The notes beneath the pieces were generated by a model, which made no database searches, had not been told where the DNA came from, and worked only from the letters and a program-made list of their open reading frames with translations. Below, one piece after another: positions 1 to 9,964 of a DNA stretch of 64,000 bases (its first letter is position 1; every line of letters starts with the position of its first letter). Origin of the DNA: Symbiodinium natans (taxonomy: Eukaryota; Sar; Dinophyceae; Suessiales; Symbiodiniaceae); contig CAJNDS010002741.1 of the NCBI GenBank assembly GCA_905221605.1, positions 188,001 through 252,000 on the forward strand, read 5' to 3'. Position numbers and translations under genes: made by a program.

Positions 1-165
1 ACCCCGATCCCTAAACCCTAAACCCTAAACCCTCAACCCTGAACCCTAAACCCTAAATCCTAAACCCTAAACCCTAAACCCTAAACCCTAGACCCAAAGC
101 CCTAAACCCAAAACCCTAAACCCTAAGCCCTAAACCCTAAACCCTAAACCCTAAACCCTATGACC
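1..165. repeat. CCCTAAA telomere-type block, left edge
   Basis: Degenerate head-to-tail CCCTAAA units with CCTCAAC, CCTGAAC and CCAAAGC variants. It runs off the window edge, so its true length is unknown. Because dozens of similar blocks lie further inside, this is not by itself evidence of a chromosome end. Confidence 0.9.
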
Positions 166-257
166 GAATCCCTGAACTCTAAGTTTCTATCCCACTGCAG
201 AACCTTCCAATCACTTGAGGAGGTAAGCATCAGAAACTCATGGGAAATTAGGGGTTC

Positions 258-2190
258 AAGAGAAGGTTCCTCCGAACTCTAACCCTCTCCGGGCGAAACG
301 AGGGTGCGATCATGTTGTTGATGTTCACCCATTCTCCGGGGTTTGAGCCGCGCCAAGCGAAACGACGGGGCAATGATGCTGTTGATGTTCGTCCCTGCGC
401 AGGGGCGATGATGATGATGTTCGCCCTCTTCGCCGAACTCTAACCCTTTCCGGGTGAAACGAGCGGGCGATGATGCCGTTGATGTTCACCCCTTCTCCGG
501 CTCTGAGCCTCTCCAGACGAAACGACGGGGCAATGATGCTGTTGATGTTCGCCCCTTCTCCAGGCTCGGAGCCCGCCCTGGCGAAGCGCAGGGGCGGTGA
601 TGCTGATGATGTTCGCCTCCTTCTACGGCTCTGAGCCTCTCCAAACGAAACGACGGGGCAATGATGCTGTTGATGTTCGCCCCTTCTCCAGGCTCGGAGC
701 CCGCCCTGACGAAGCGCAGGGGCAGTGATGCTGATGATGTTCGCCTCCTTCTCCGAACTATGACCCTTTCCGGGTGAAACGAGGGGGCGATGATGCCATT
801 GATGTTCACCCTCTTTTCCGGCTCTGAGCCTCTCCAGACGAAACGACGGGGCAATGATGCTGTTCCAGGCTCGGAGCCCGCCCTGACGAAGCGCAGGGGC
901 GGTGATGCTGATGATGTTCGCCCCCTTCTCCGAACTATGACCCTTTCCGGGTGAAACGTGGGGGCGATGATGCCATTGATGTTCGCCTCCTTCTCCGGCT
1001 CTGAGCCTCTCCAGACGAAACGACGGGGCAATGATGCTGTTGATGTTCGCCCCTTCTCCAGGCTCGGAGCCCGCCCTGACGAAGCGCAGGGGCAGTGATG
1101 CTGATGATGTTCGCCTCCTTCTCCGAACTATGACCCTTTCCGGGTGAAACGAGGGGGCGATGATGCCACTGATGTTCACCCTCTTCTCCGGCTCTGAGCC
1201 TCTCCAGACGAAACGACGGGGCAATGACGCTGTTCCAGGCTCGGAGCCCGCCCTGACGAAGCGCAGGGGCGGTGATGCTGATGATGTTCGCCCCCTTCTC
1301 CGAACTATGACCCTTTCCGGGTGAAACGAGGGGCGATGATGCCATTGATGTTCACCCTCTTCTCCGGCTCTGAGCCTCTCCAGACGAAACGACGGGGCAA
1401 TGATGCTGTTGATGTTCGCCCCTTCTCCAGGCTCGGAGCCCGCCCTGACGAAGCGCAGGGGCGGTGATGCTGATGACGTTCGCCTCCTTCTCCGAACTAT
1501 GACCCTTTCCGGGTGAAACGAGGGGGCGATGACGCCATTGATGTTCACCCTCTTCTCCGGCTCTGAGCCTCTCCAGACGAAACGACGGGGCAATGATGCT
1601 GTTGATGTTCGCCCCTTCTCCAGGCTCGGAGCCCGCCCTGGCGAAGCGCAGGGGGGGTGATGTGATGATGTTCGCCTCCTTCTCCGAACTATGACCCTTT
1701 CCGGGTGAAACGAGGGGGCGATGATGCCATTGATGTTCACCCTCTTCTCCGGCTCTGAGCTTCTCCAGACGAAACGACGGGGCAATGACGCTGTTCCAGG
1801 CTCGGAGCCCGCCCTGACGAAGCGCAGGGGCAGTGATGCTGATGATGTTCGCCTCCTTCTCCGAACTATGACCCTTTCCGGGTGAAACGAGGGGGCGATG
1901 ATGCCATTGATGTTCACCCTCTTCTCCGGCTCTGAGCCTCTCCAGACGAAACGACGGGGCAATGATGCTGTTGATGTTCGCCCCTTCTCCAGGCTCGGAG
2001 CCCGCCCTGACGAAGCGCAGGGGCGGTGATGCTGATGATGTTCGCCTCCTTCTCCGAACTATGACCCTTTCCGGGTGAAGCGAGGGGGCGATGATGCCGT
2101 TGATGTTCACCCTCTTCTCCAGACGAAACGACGGGGCAATGATGCTATGATGCTCGCCCCTTCTCCAGGCTCGGAGTCGTCTCATGTTGG
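258..2190. repeat. Three-part higher-order minisatellite
   Basis: Three related sub-monomers of about 63-65 bp (beginning CTCCGAACTATGACC, CTCCGGCTCTGAGCC and CTCCAGGCTCGGAGCC) follow each other as one unit. The first sub-monomer begins at 751, 928, 1121, 1298, 1490, 1682, 1860 and 2052. Unit lengths are therefore about 177 or 193 bp, the short form lacking about 16 bp where sub-monomers 2 and 3 meet. Copies before 751 are rearranged. Two sub-monomers contain the inverted repeat GGCTC-N-GAGCC. The long minus-strand reading frames here are by-products of unit lengths that are often multiples of three (177, 192). Confidence 0.9.
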
Positions 2191-2511
2191 GAAGGGTAGA
2201 GAGAATTACCCAGTATCAGCATTCGCTTCAGGAGGGACTCTGGGAACCACCCCTTCTACTCCAACGTCTAGGTGCTCCTCAGAAGGGACTACAAAGGCCC
2301 CTGAACTCTCAACCCTGAGCCCAAAAACCAGCCTAAGCTCGATTCTGATCCCCCCCCCTCAACCCTCTATAGACCTCTTAAGGGGCTTAGGGCTTTGAGG
2401 GTTTCAATGCTTTGTGGCTTCAGGGTTTCAGGGGTTTGGCGCCTCTAGGGTTGAAGATGTCATAGGTCACCTCAGTAGACTTGGGTTGTGCTTTGGGATG
2501 CTTTTGGGGTT
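2191..2511. other. Non-repeat stretch, no gene supported
   Basis: Unique sequence between the minisatellite and the first inner telomere-type block. A + frame is open from the minisatellite to about 2395 but has no recognisable features. Confidence 0.4.
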
Positions 2512-2790
2512 TAGGGTTTAGGGTTTAGGGTTCAGGGTTCAGGGTTTAGGGTTTAGGGGGGCTTAGATCGCAATCGTGAACGGTTTCCTTTTTGTTCAAC
2601 AGAACAGCAGAGTCTACGTGGGGTTGCTCCAAAAGTCCTTATGGGGGAGACCTTGCGCGAATCCGGCGGGTTGACAAGGGAGAGCCTTAAGTTAAAAAAA
2701 CCGGGTTTAGGGTTTAGGGTTTAGGGTTTAGGGTATAGGGTTTGGGGCTTTGGGGCTTTGGGGCTTTGGGGCTTTGGGGCTTTGGATTCA
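2512..2790 (+). repeat. TTTAGGG blocks and (GGGGCTTT)n
   Basis: TTTAGGG units at 2512-2560 and 2702-2742, followed by about six GGGGCTTT units. Between them (2600-2690) lies a unique piece with a short open + frame after a pyrimidine-rich AG, possibly an exon. Confidence 0.75.
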
Positions 2791-2933
2791 GGATTTAGGG
2801 CTATTGGATTGCGGTATTCTGGTACGGACCCCAAGCCCGTGACTGAAACATGGCCCTCTTCCAAGCCTGCAAGACATTGGCAACAACATGAGTTCGGTAC
2901 TGTCCACCTTCAAAAAGGGACTGTTTGTGTCAG

Positions 2934-3095
2934 GATTTCTCGGGTGACGAAAGCGAACCATACGCTCTCTTTTTCCGAACCGAGGATAGATACCGGGAGC
3001 GCGATAGGGAGCGCGAACGGGAGCGTGAGCGCCAGCGTGAACGAGATCGTGAACGAGAACGTGAACGGGAGCGTCGAGATCGTGAGCGAGACTAG
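2934..3095 (+). CDS. Arg-Glu/Arg-Asp dipeptide-repeat exon
   Basis: An open frame with no internal ATG begins after a good acceptor (CTGTTTGTGTCAG|G). It reads DFSGDESEPYALFF and then a 33-residue run (2994-3092) of alternating R-E and R-D dipeptides before TAG at 3093. The arginines use CGG, CGC, CGT, CGA and AGG in mixed order, so this is not a simple DNA microsatellite; that favours selection on the protein. Such tails are typical of SR-related and U1-70K-like splicing proteins, but no RNA-binding domain is visible here. It may be a terminal exon, or an internal one if a GA donor before the stop is used. Specific family unknown. Confidence 0.45.
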   Translation, partial: DFSGDESEPYALFFRTEDRYRERDRERERERERQRERDRERERERERRDRERD

Positions 3096-3519
3096 CCTGG
3101 CCAATAGCACAATTTTCTTTGTCGATGCTTTTAGGTTTTGTCTGTTTTTGCGATGTACCGAGCAGACCCCGGTGCCCCCCTGTCTCGTGTGGCTCTGACA
3201 TCGCAGTCAGATTGTCCTGATAGGCCTTTAGACTCGAAAATATGTACGGCACCCAAAAGAATGTGGGCAGGACGGTGACTTTCCATAAGGCAAAGCATAT
3301 ACCTTCTGAAATTGCCACATCCGGCCTTTGCCCCTGATAATTCTCCAGCCCGAAGCCCAAAAAACCCTACGTAAGCCCCAAATCCACCGTGGTCCCTAAA
3401 CGTTGAACATATGTCATCTGCTAATGGTATTAGTATCGAAAGCCGTCTTGATGTGGACACGCTACACCCTGAGCCCCAAACCCTAAACTCTAACTGAGCC
3501 TTCAAAAACAACCCGAAAT

Positions 3520-3662
3520 CCTAAACCCTGAACCCTAAACGTGAAACCCTAAACCCTAAACCTGAAACCCTAAACCTGAAACCCTAAACCTGAAACCCTA
3601 AACCCTAAACCCTAAACTCTAAACCCTAAACCCTAAACCCTAAAGCCCTAAACCCTAAACCC
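3520..3662. repeat. CCCTAAA block with CCTGAAA variants
   Basis: About 20 head-to-tail units in C-rich orientation, several with CCTGAAA substitutions, directly before the hairpin cluster at 3661. Confidence 0.85.
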
Positions 3663-3755
3663 CCTCAAAGAGGGGACTGCGACTGAGGCCGCGCTGAGGA
3701 AGCGCGGAAGCCTCGCCAGCAGTCTCGGGAGGCTTCGCGGGAGCGATCCCGCGAA
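3661..3755. other. Cluster of four perfect inverted repeats (structured RNA or cruciform candidate)
   Basis: Four perfect stems stand side by side in 95 bp of non-repeat DNA: 3661-3666/3670-3675 with an AAA loop; 3689-3695/3701-3707 (CCGCGCT/AGCGCGG, loop GAGGA); 3707-3714/3729-3736 (GAAGCCTC/GAGGCTTC); and 3734-3742/3747-3755 (TTCGCGGGA/TCCCGCGAA) closed by GCGA, a GNRA-type tetraloop. It does not fit tRNA or any RNA family I can name. Telomere-type repeats lie on both sides. Confidence 0.45.
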
Positions 3756-3774
3756 AGAACAGCTCCTTGGATTA

Positions 3775-3945
3775 AGGTTTAAGGTTTGGGGTTTGGGGTT
3801 TAGGGTTCGGGTTTGGGGTTGGGGTTTGGGGTGGTTTGGGGTTTGGGGTTTGGGGTGGTTTGAGGATTGGGGTTTGGGGTTTGGGGTTTGGGGTTTGGTG
3901 TTTGGGGTGTGGGGTTTTGGGTTTGGGGTTTGGGGCTTTTTCAGG
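3775..3945 (+). repeat. GGGGTTT-type repeat block
   Basis: Degenerate GGGTTTGGGG units, a variant of TTTAGGG in which A is replaced by G. The glycine/tryptophan-rich frame through it is a by-product. Confidence 0.8.
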
Positions 3946-4064
3946 GCTCCGGGCAGTTGGGTTTCTAGGATGACCTTGCAGTGGACCTGCTGGTAAGACC
4001 TGACAAACCCTGAGCCCTAAACCCTAAACCCTAAACCCTAAACCCTAAACCCTAAACCCTGCAG

Positions 4065-4104
4065 CCACTTTGAGGTTCCCAAGCCAGGGAGCTGTCGGCT
4101 GCCA
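4065..4104 (+). CDS. Possible short exon
   Basis: After CCCTGCAG| the frame HFEVPKPGSCRLP is open up to TAG at 4105. It lies between a CCCTAAA block (4013-4062) and a TTTAGGG block (4141-4222). Too short for any family assignment. Confidence 0.25.
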
Positions 4105-4309
4105 TAGGGTTTTGAGGGCACAGCAAGCCCAAATTGTTAAGTTAGGGTTTAGGGTTTAGGGTTTAGAGTTTAGGGTTCAGGGTGTAGATTTCAGGGTTCA
4201 GGGTTTAGGGTTCCGGAATTAGGCTTGCGGGTTTAAGCAAAGTAGTCAGATACCAGCACCCCAATGCCACTCACTTGAGCCCAGCCGCAACCTGACCTTC
4301 CCTCACTAG

Positions 4310-4350
4310 GACTCTCCATGGCGGTCTCGGGAATGGGACGAATTTGGGCT
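4310..4350 (+). CDS. Possible short exon
   Basis: Acceptor CCTCACTAG|G followed by the open frame DSPWRSREWDEFGL. The donor is not determined. No family recognised. Confidence 0.25.
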
Positions 4351-4456
4351 CACTTTGTACATAGGCCAAAATATGGGACCCCTTTATCTTCCCCAACGCA
4401 CGATAATCCTGAGTACAGGACGCCCCCGAAAAAGGACTGTCACAAACTTGCCAGCA

Positions 4457-4558
4457 GCCCGAGAAGGCCCCCTAAACCTGAGAGACCTTGCGACCGAGGA
4501 GATGTCCGCTAAGCCGGGAAATTTCTCGTACGAGCCGGGGCCTCTGGCGTCGCACAAG
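4457..4558 (+). CDS. Exon-like segment, unknown protein
   Basis: An open + frame reads through LRDLATEEMSAKPGNFSYEP and GPLASHK after a CCAGCAG acceptor. Composition is typical of coding sequence rather than of the surrounding repeats. A CCCTAAA block follows at 4618-4686. No domain recognised. Confidence 0.35.
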
Positions 4559-4714
4559 CTTCCGGTTTCAGGTCTAGAGGGAGTTTGCTGGCATGTTTGG
4601 CTTCGCGCCCTGAGCCCTATAAACCCTACACCCTAAACCCTCAACCCCAAACCCTAAACCCTAAACCCTAAACCCTAAACCCTAGGGCCCCACCCCAGGC
4701 CCCAAACTGCCCAG

Positions 4715-4790
4715 GAAGCCTGCTGCCTTCCAACAGCCCCCATCCACGACAGCCTTCTCATCTTCAGCGCCGCTCCAGCAGGCCGCAGCA
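4715..4790 (+). CDS. Exon-like segment, unknown protein
   Basis: AACTGCCCAG|G acceptor, then an open frame containing ACCLPTAPIHDSLLIFSAAP. It is preceded by a CCCTAAA block and followed directly by a long TTTAGGG block, the order seen around many exons in this window. Confidence 0.4.
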
Positions 4791-4793
4791 GGG

Positions 4794-5190
4794 TTTAGGG
4801 TTTAGGGTTTAGGGTTTAGGGTTTAGGGTTTAGGGTTTAGGGTTTAGGGTTTAGGGTTTAGGGTTTAGGGGCTTAGGGTTTGGTAGGGTTTATAGGGTTT
4901 GGGGTTTAGGGGTTTAGGGGTTTAGGGTTTAGGGTTTATAGGGGTCAGGGCTTGGGGGTTTATAGGGTTTGGGGTTTAGGGGTTTAGGGGTTAGGGTTTG
5001 GGGGTTTACAGGGTTTAGGGTTTAGGGTTTAGGGTTTAGGGGTTTATAGGGTTTAGGGGTTTAGGGTTCAGGGTTTAGGGTTTAGGGGTTTATAGGGCTT
5101 AGGGGGTTTAGGGTTCAGGGTTTAGGGGTTAGGGGGTTTGTAGGGTTCAGGAGGTTCAGGATTTAGGGTTTAGGGATTTAGGGGGTACCC
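4794..5190 (+). repeat. Long TTTAGGG block
   Basis: Regular TTTAGGG to about 4868, then degenerate units with GGGGTTTA and TTTATAGGG variants. With the C-orientated block at 5300-5575 it forms a large inverted pair around about 110 bp of unique DNA. Confidence 0.9.
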
Positions 5191-5299
5191 TACCACCTGA
5201 CACTCCGAGTAACCTTAAAGCCCCAGAAATCCTCAAGTGAAGCCGAAAGCTTTCGTGCGAAACCCGAAGCCCTCAACCCCGAAACAGGAAACCCTCACT

Positions 5300-5575
5300 A
5301 ACCCTGAGCCCTAAACCCTAAACCCCTAAGCCATAAACCCCGAAACCCCTAAACCCTAGCCCTAAACCCTAAACCCCCTAAGCCCCCTAAACCCCTCCCC
5401 TAAACCCCCTAAACCCCCTAAACCCCCTAAACCCCCTAAACCCCTAAACCCCTAAACCCCTACACCCCTAAACCCCTAAACCCCTAAACCCCTAAACCCC
5501 CTAAACCCCTAAACCCCCTAAACCCCCTAAACCCCTAAAGCCCCTAAACCCGAAACCGCCTAAAACCCCTACCAG
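5300..5575. repeat. CCCCTAAA/CCCTAAA block
   Basis: C-rich orientation, mostly 8-bp CCCCTAAA units. It precedes the exon-like segment at 5595. Confidence 0.9.
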
Positions 5576-5594
5576 CTACGGCCCCAGAATGCAG

Positions 5595-5663
5595 GAGGCG
5601 CCGCCGCAGCCCAAGTCCGGGACTCTGCAGTCGCTGCTTGGCTGGGAATCAGATACGTGGAAC
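5595..5663 (+). CDS. Exon-like segment with AG|G acceptor and GT donor
   Basis: Exactly 23 codons lie between ATGCAG|G and AAC|GTAGGT, with phase 0 at both ends: EAPPQPKSGTLQSLLGWESD plus TWN. This is one of the cleaner splice-bounded segments outside the channel gene. Function unknown. Confidence 0.5.
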
Positions 5664-5707
5664 GTAGGTACTTAGAACCTCAAGGGTGTAGGGTTTAGGG
5701 GTTAGGG

Positions 5708-5801
5708 ATTATACATCTACTTATAACCTACTTAGGGGACTTAGGGGGGCCTTACAAGTACAGTTATAGTTGGGGTTGCAAGTACCCTGAACCTCCAAGT
5801 A
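5708..5801 (-). mobile_element. Inverted-repeat element family 1, truncated copy
   Basis: Aligns by eye with the reverse complement of the element at 50581-50707 over about 90 bp, including the terminal TGAACCTCCAAGTA. The other terminus is replaced by degenerate TTTAGGG sequence. Non-coding; MITE-like. Confidence 0.65.
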
Positions 5802-6079
5802 CCCTAAAGCCCTGAGGCTTACGGCTCGAAAATCCAAGGCTCAAGGCCCTGAGAACTGCACTGGAGCCAAAGGCTTCATTTAAGCTGGGCCATGTCAACC
5901 CAGAGGGTTAGGGTCCCTAAGCCCTACTGTAAACCCTAAACCCTAAACCCTAAACCCTAAACCCTTAAACCCTGTGTTATGACTAAACCCTAAGCCCACG
6001 GTTTTGGGCTGGGCAGAGGAGCACCAATGCCTCAGGGCTTGCACATGAAGCAGGGTTTACATTACCGTAGTTGGTGAGT

Positions 6080-6540
6080 GTGTACAGGGTTCCTTGTACA
6101 TGTTTCTGAGTGTATATACTGGGGTTTCTTTCTGGGGATACTCACAACACAAGGACTGAGAGCTGCTTTTGGGGGGGATGTTCGATATCAACAATAGCAT
6201 GAAGGCCTTCGAGCTGCGCCCGTGGTGTGCTTGAGATTTTTCGCTTGTTGTTCGGACCGCTCTTTTGAGGCTCCAGGGATATGAACCACATGAAGGCTAC
6301 TTTGTAGGTTTTGTAGGGTCCGGGGTTTCGGGCTTGGGTGCTTCATGATCCGGAGTATATTTCTGAGGCTCATGCATGCAGCTCCGGCGTGCCTTGGTCG
6401 CGATGGGTACGCTGGAACACCTTAATCTCTGTCACGCCCAGAGCCACCCAGAACCTCCTTGGTAAAAGGTATTAGGCTCGAGCGTTTAAGGGTTTCAGGG
6501 TGTTAGAGTTTGTCCGGGGTCTTCGGGATCGTAGGACGTC
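6080..6540. other. Mostly non-coding stretch
   Basis: Unique sequence between repeat blocks. A short + frame, MFDINNSMKAFELRPW (6178-6225), looks coding but has no clear splice boundaries. Nothing else is supported here. Confidence 0.3.
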
Positions 6541-6542
6541 AG

Positions 6543-6605
6543 CTGAGCAATCTGAAAGTGGACTTGTGCTCGCATTTCGCCATAGACGCGCTGCGCCCGC
6601 AACCC
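6543..6605 (+). CDS. Exon-like segment, unknown protein
   Basis: Acceptor GACGTCAG|C, then 21 open codons reading LSNLKVDLCSHFAIDALRPQ up to TGA at 6606. Amino-acid composition is convincing for coding sequence. A TTTAGGG block follows at 6761. Confidence 0.4.
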
Positions 6606-6760
6606 TGAAACCTGGCCCAGCGTACATGAAAGCGTACTTTGAAGGAGGTTCCTAAGAATGCCCACTTGCCAGACCGAACACGCGAATCAGCGCAACGGAA
6701 CAAGCGCGCCCCACAGGGCCCACCACACCATTGTATGGTTGGGGAGAGGAACAAAGGGAT

Positions 6761-7070
6761 TTAGGGTTTAGGGTTTAGGGTTTAGGGTTTAAGGTTTAGG
6801 GTTTAGGGTTTAGGGACAAACTTAAGCGCCAATAAAGGCCAAAGGCCAAACCATACAAAGCCCAAGAAGAACAACTTGAGCCGAAGACGTAATATGAGTC
6901 CAGGAGACCTTGGGGCCTCAGAATCAAAAGCCTCAAGTTAAGGGCCATGAATCGCCCAGGGTTTAGGGCTTAGGGTTTTTAAGGGTTTAGGGTTTTTAAG
7001 GGTTTAGGGTTTAGGGTTTAGAGTTCAGGGTTGAGGGTTTAGGGCTTGGGGCTTAGGGCTTAGGGCTTAA
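6761..7070 (+). repeat. TTTAGGG blocks
   Basis: Units at 6761-6812 and degenerate units at 6958-7070. These are the last telomere-type repeats before a free stretch that runs to about 14.75 kb. Confidence 0.85.
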
Positions 7071-7319
7071 GGCCCAGTTTCTATAGGCGCCATGACCCGT
7101 GATTCTTTGCTCGAGTATATGATATATATATATATATATGCTACCCCCCCCCCCCCATGCGCCCACGCTTCAGCATGGTTTCCAGATAAAATACTAGGTT
7201 CCGCCCTGCGCGGTGGTTTTTAAAGGGGGAGGGACTCCCATAGAAACTCCAGCAGAAGTGACCTGAACAATTTGCTCGAAATTGTGGATTGCATGCCATG
7301 AATTTAATACAAATCCTAT

Positions 7320-8450
7320 GCATGCGAATAGCGTTCCTATTAAATTTAATGGGGTTCATAGGATTCTTCAAATCTTATTAAAATGAAAAGGAAACCCGTT
7401 AACATGAATGAGAACCCTTAATTCGATTAAATTCTATGGGAACCCTATTCAAATGACAGAATCCTATTTAAAATTGATAGGAATCATATTACATTTGTAG
7501 GAGCCTTATTAAAATAATTAGGCAAACAATAAAAATTGATTGGAATCTTTTAAACAGAAAAATAGGAATCCTCTATTTAAATCCATAGGAACCCTATTAA
7601 AATTGATCGGACTGTATATAAAGTGAATAGGAAGCATATTAACATGAATAGGAACCCGAGTGGAGTTAATGAGAACCCAATTATACTTGATAGGATCCTA
7701 ATAAACTGAAGAGGGCCCCTACTAAAATTTATAGGAACCAATGGGACTCTTATAAAAAAAGTGTGAACCCTTAAAGAATGGGAGTCCTACTAGAATTAAT
7801 ATAAGCCTAAACCAAAAGGAATCCCTTTCAAACGAATGAGATCCCTATTAAACATTGATACGAATCCCATTAACATGAGTGAGAGCCCTGAAACTGATAG
7901 GAATCTTAGTGCATTAGTGGGAGCCTTATTCAAATAATTAGGAACCCTATGAAACTTCATTGGCATCCTATGAAAATATGTAGGAATCTTTCATTGAAGT
8001 CATAGGAATCAAAGTTTCATAGGGTTTTTAATTATTCTCCTACTAATGTAATAAGATTCCTATCCATTTTCGGGTTCTTATTCATGTTAATGGGATTCGT
8101 ATTGATTTGAATGGGGATCTCATTCGTTTGAAAGGGATTCCTATTGGTTTAGGCTCATATTCATTTAGTAGGATTCCTATTCATTCTTGTTAAAGGAATC
8201 TTATTTTTTCATAGGAGTCCTACTAGTTCATATTAATCTTAGTAAGAATCCTTCTCATTTTAGTATGATTCCTATGAATTACCACCGCGTTCTTTTTGAT
8301 TTGTTAAGGTTCATTCTAATAGGCTTCCTCTTAGCTTTTATCCGAAACCAATTTGATAGATTGGAATCCTATAAAAATATATAGGAATCCTCTATTGAAT
8401 TCATAGGAATCCTGCCAATATTTTTCGGAACCGATAAAAGTTAATAGGAA
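7320..8450. repeat. AT-rich fold-back repeat of TAGGAATCCTATT-like units
   Basis: Degenerate units of about 25-30 bp such as ATAGGAATCCTATTAAAATT fill the region. Arms at about 7783-7957 and 8011-8177 are imperfect reverse complements (left ...CCCTTTCAAACGAATGAGATCC, right the inverse), separated by about 53 nt. The last part (8370-8420) again resembles the loop segment 7969-8009. AT content is far above the neighbours. No transposase or other coding sequence was seen. Confidence 0.7.
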
Positions 8451-8512
8451 GTGTGCACATGGGTCTTGTCGTAGCATCAGGCATGCCGTCAAACATTAGA
8501 GTTTAGTTGCGA

Positions 8513-9410
8513 AAACGCTGCACTGTCCCAAAAAAACAAGCCTTTTCAGCCAAAAAGTGCAAAAATGCTGTGCTGTCCCAAAAAAACCAATCTTTTTAAG
8601 GCAAAACGTGTAAAAATGCTGTACTGTCCCAAAAAAACCAAAAAAACCAAAGTTTGGAGACCTTGGGCTCCTCCAGGGCCTGGAGGTCTCCAAACTTTGG
8701 TTTTTTTGGTTTTTTTGGGACAGTACAGCATTTTTGCAGTTTTTGGCCTAAAAACATTGGTTTTTTTGGGACGTTTTTGCAGTCCCAGGCCTCGAAAGTG
8801 CTGTACTGTCCCAAAAAAACCAATCTTTTTAAGGCAAAAAGTGCAAAAATGCTGTACTGTCCCAAAAAAACCAAAAGTTTGGAGACCTTGGGCTCCTCCA
8901 GGGCCTGGAGGTCTCCAAACTTTGGTTTTTTTGGTTTTTTGGGGACAGTACAGCATTTTTGCAGTTTTTGGCCTAAAAACATTGGTTTTTTTGGGACGTT
9001 TTTGCAGTCCCAGGCCTCGAAAGTGCTGTACTGTCCCAAAAAAACCAATCTTTTTAAGGCAAAAAGTGCAAAAATGCTGTACTGTTCCAAAAAAACCAAA
9101 AAAACCAAAGTTTGGAGACCTTGGGCTCCTCCAGGGCCTGGAGGTCTCCAAACTTTGGTTTTTTTGATTTTTTTGGGACAGTACAGCATTTTTGCAGTTT
9201 TTAGCCTAAAAACATTGGTTTTTTTTGGGACAGTGCAGCGTTTTTGCAGTCCCAGGCCTCGAAAGTGCTGTACTGTCCCAAAAAAACAAATCTTTTTAAG
9301 GCAAAAAGTGCAAAAATGCTGTACTGTTCCAAAAAAACCAAAAAAACCAAAGTTTGGAGACCTTGGGCTCCTCCAGGGCCTGGAGGTCTACAAACTTTGG
9401 TTTTTTACGC
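8513..9410. repeat. Hairpin minisatellite (CTGTACTGTCCC family)
   Basis: About four units; the CTGTACTGTCCC landmark recurs at 8801, 9025 and 9268 (224 and 243 bp apart). Each unit contains a long inverted repeat. In the first unit, 8612-8663 and 8684-8735 are perfectly complementary over 52 bp with a 20-nt loop. All six frames are open for long distances because of the symmetry, so the many reading frames here are not taken as genes. A further copy lies at 14309-14560. Confidence 0.85.
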
Positions 9411-9964
9411 CCTACGCTCAAAGAGTCCAGCGGCTTCAGATGCACAGCGACAGCTTCGTGCACTCAACCGGCTTCCAAAGCAGGCAAACGCAGGCAGAGG
9501 CTCGGACGGTCGAAGACCGCAATGGAGGAGACCTGGGAACAGGACCGGGGTTCCTGGAAGGGGCGGGTTGCGGCACTCCTGCGCGCACACGGACGGACCT
9601 CGCAGCCTAAGAAAACCCCTGCCTGCCAACCTAAACCCTGAACCTCCACGGCGCCCGGCTCGCTGCGAAGACGAAGTCGAAGATAAACCTGGGCCGCGAG
9701 AAGGGGCCCGGGGTTTCCGGAAAAGAAAAGCAGGCGCAGGGCACTCTAGGTTACAGGGAGGGCGGGGCAAGCGACTGCGCAGGACACTCTTGCAGACAGA
9801 CTCACAAACCCCAACCCTTCCAAAATCAAAGAACCCCCGTCAGGCTCGGCGCGGCGCGCCAGCGAAGACGGTCCGACCTGAAGAGAAGGGTTAGGGTCGG
9901 CCTCTAGATTTACAGGCTTTTCGCTCAGCGACCGGAAACCCTACTCAAACCAGGACTCCTGGAG
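9411..9964 (+). other. Upstream region of the UbL-RCC1 gene
   Basis: GC-rich, low in repeats. A long + frame rich in R, P and G runs through it but shows no domain and merges into the upstream minisatellite, so it is not called. A GATTTACAG shortly before the ATG at 9965 could serve as a trans-splice acceptor; no spliced-leader relic was found. Confidence 0.3.

Noticed and set aside
1-165. True chromosome end (telomere)
   Set aside because: The block is degenerate, short, and one of many; similar blocks in both orientations lie throughout the window, many inside a gene.
325-1962. 545-codon minus-strand gene
   Set aside because: It is entirely tandem repeat; openness follows from repeat units whose lengths are often multiples of three, and overlapping frames are equally open.
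2788-3360. 190-codon minus-strand gene opposite the RE/RD exon
   Set aside because: Its middle is simply the antisense of the RE/RD repeat. The part at 3200-3360 (WKVTVLPTFFWVPYIFSSLK) is hydrophobic and slightly suggestive but stands alone on the wrong strand.
8546-9610. Several 200-318-codon genes in the hairpin minisatellite
   Set aside because: All frames on both strands are open because of the inverted-repeat structure; the predicted proteins are repeats of CTVPKKP/FFGTVQHF-like units.
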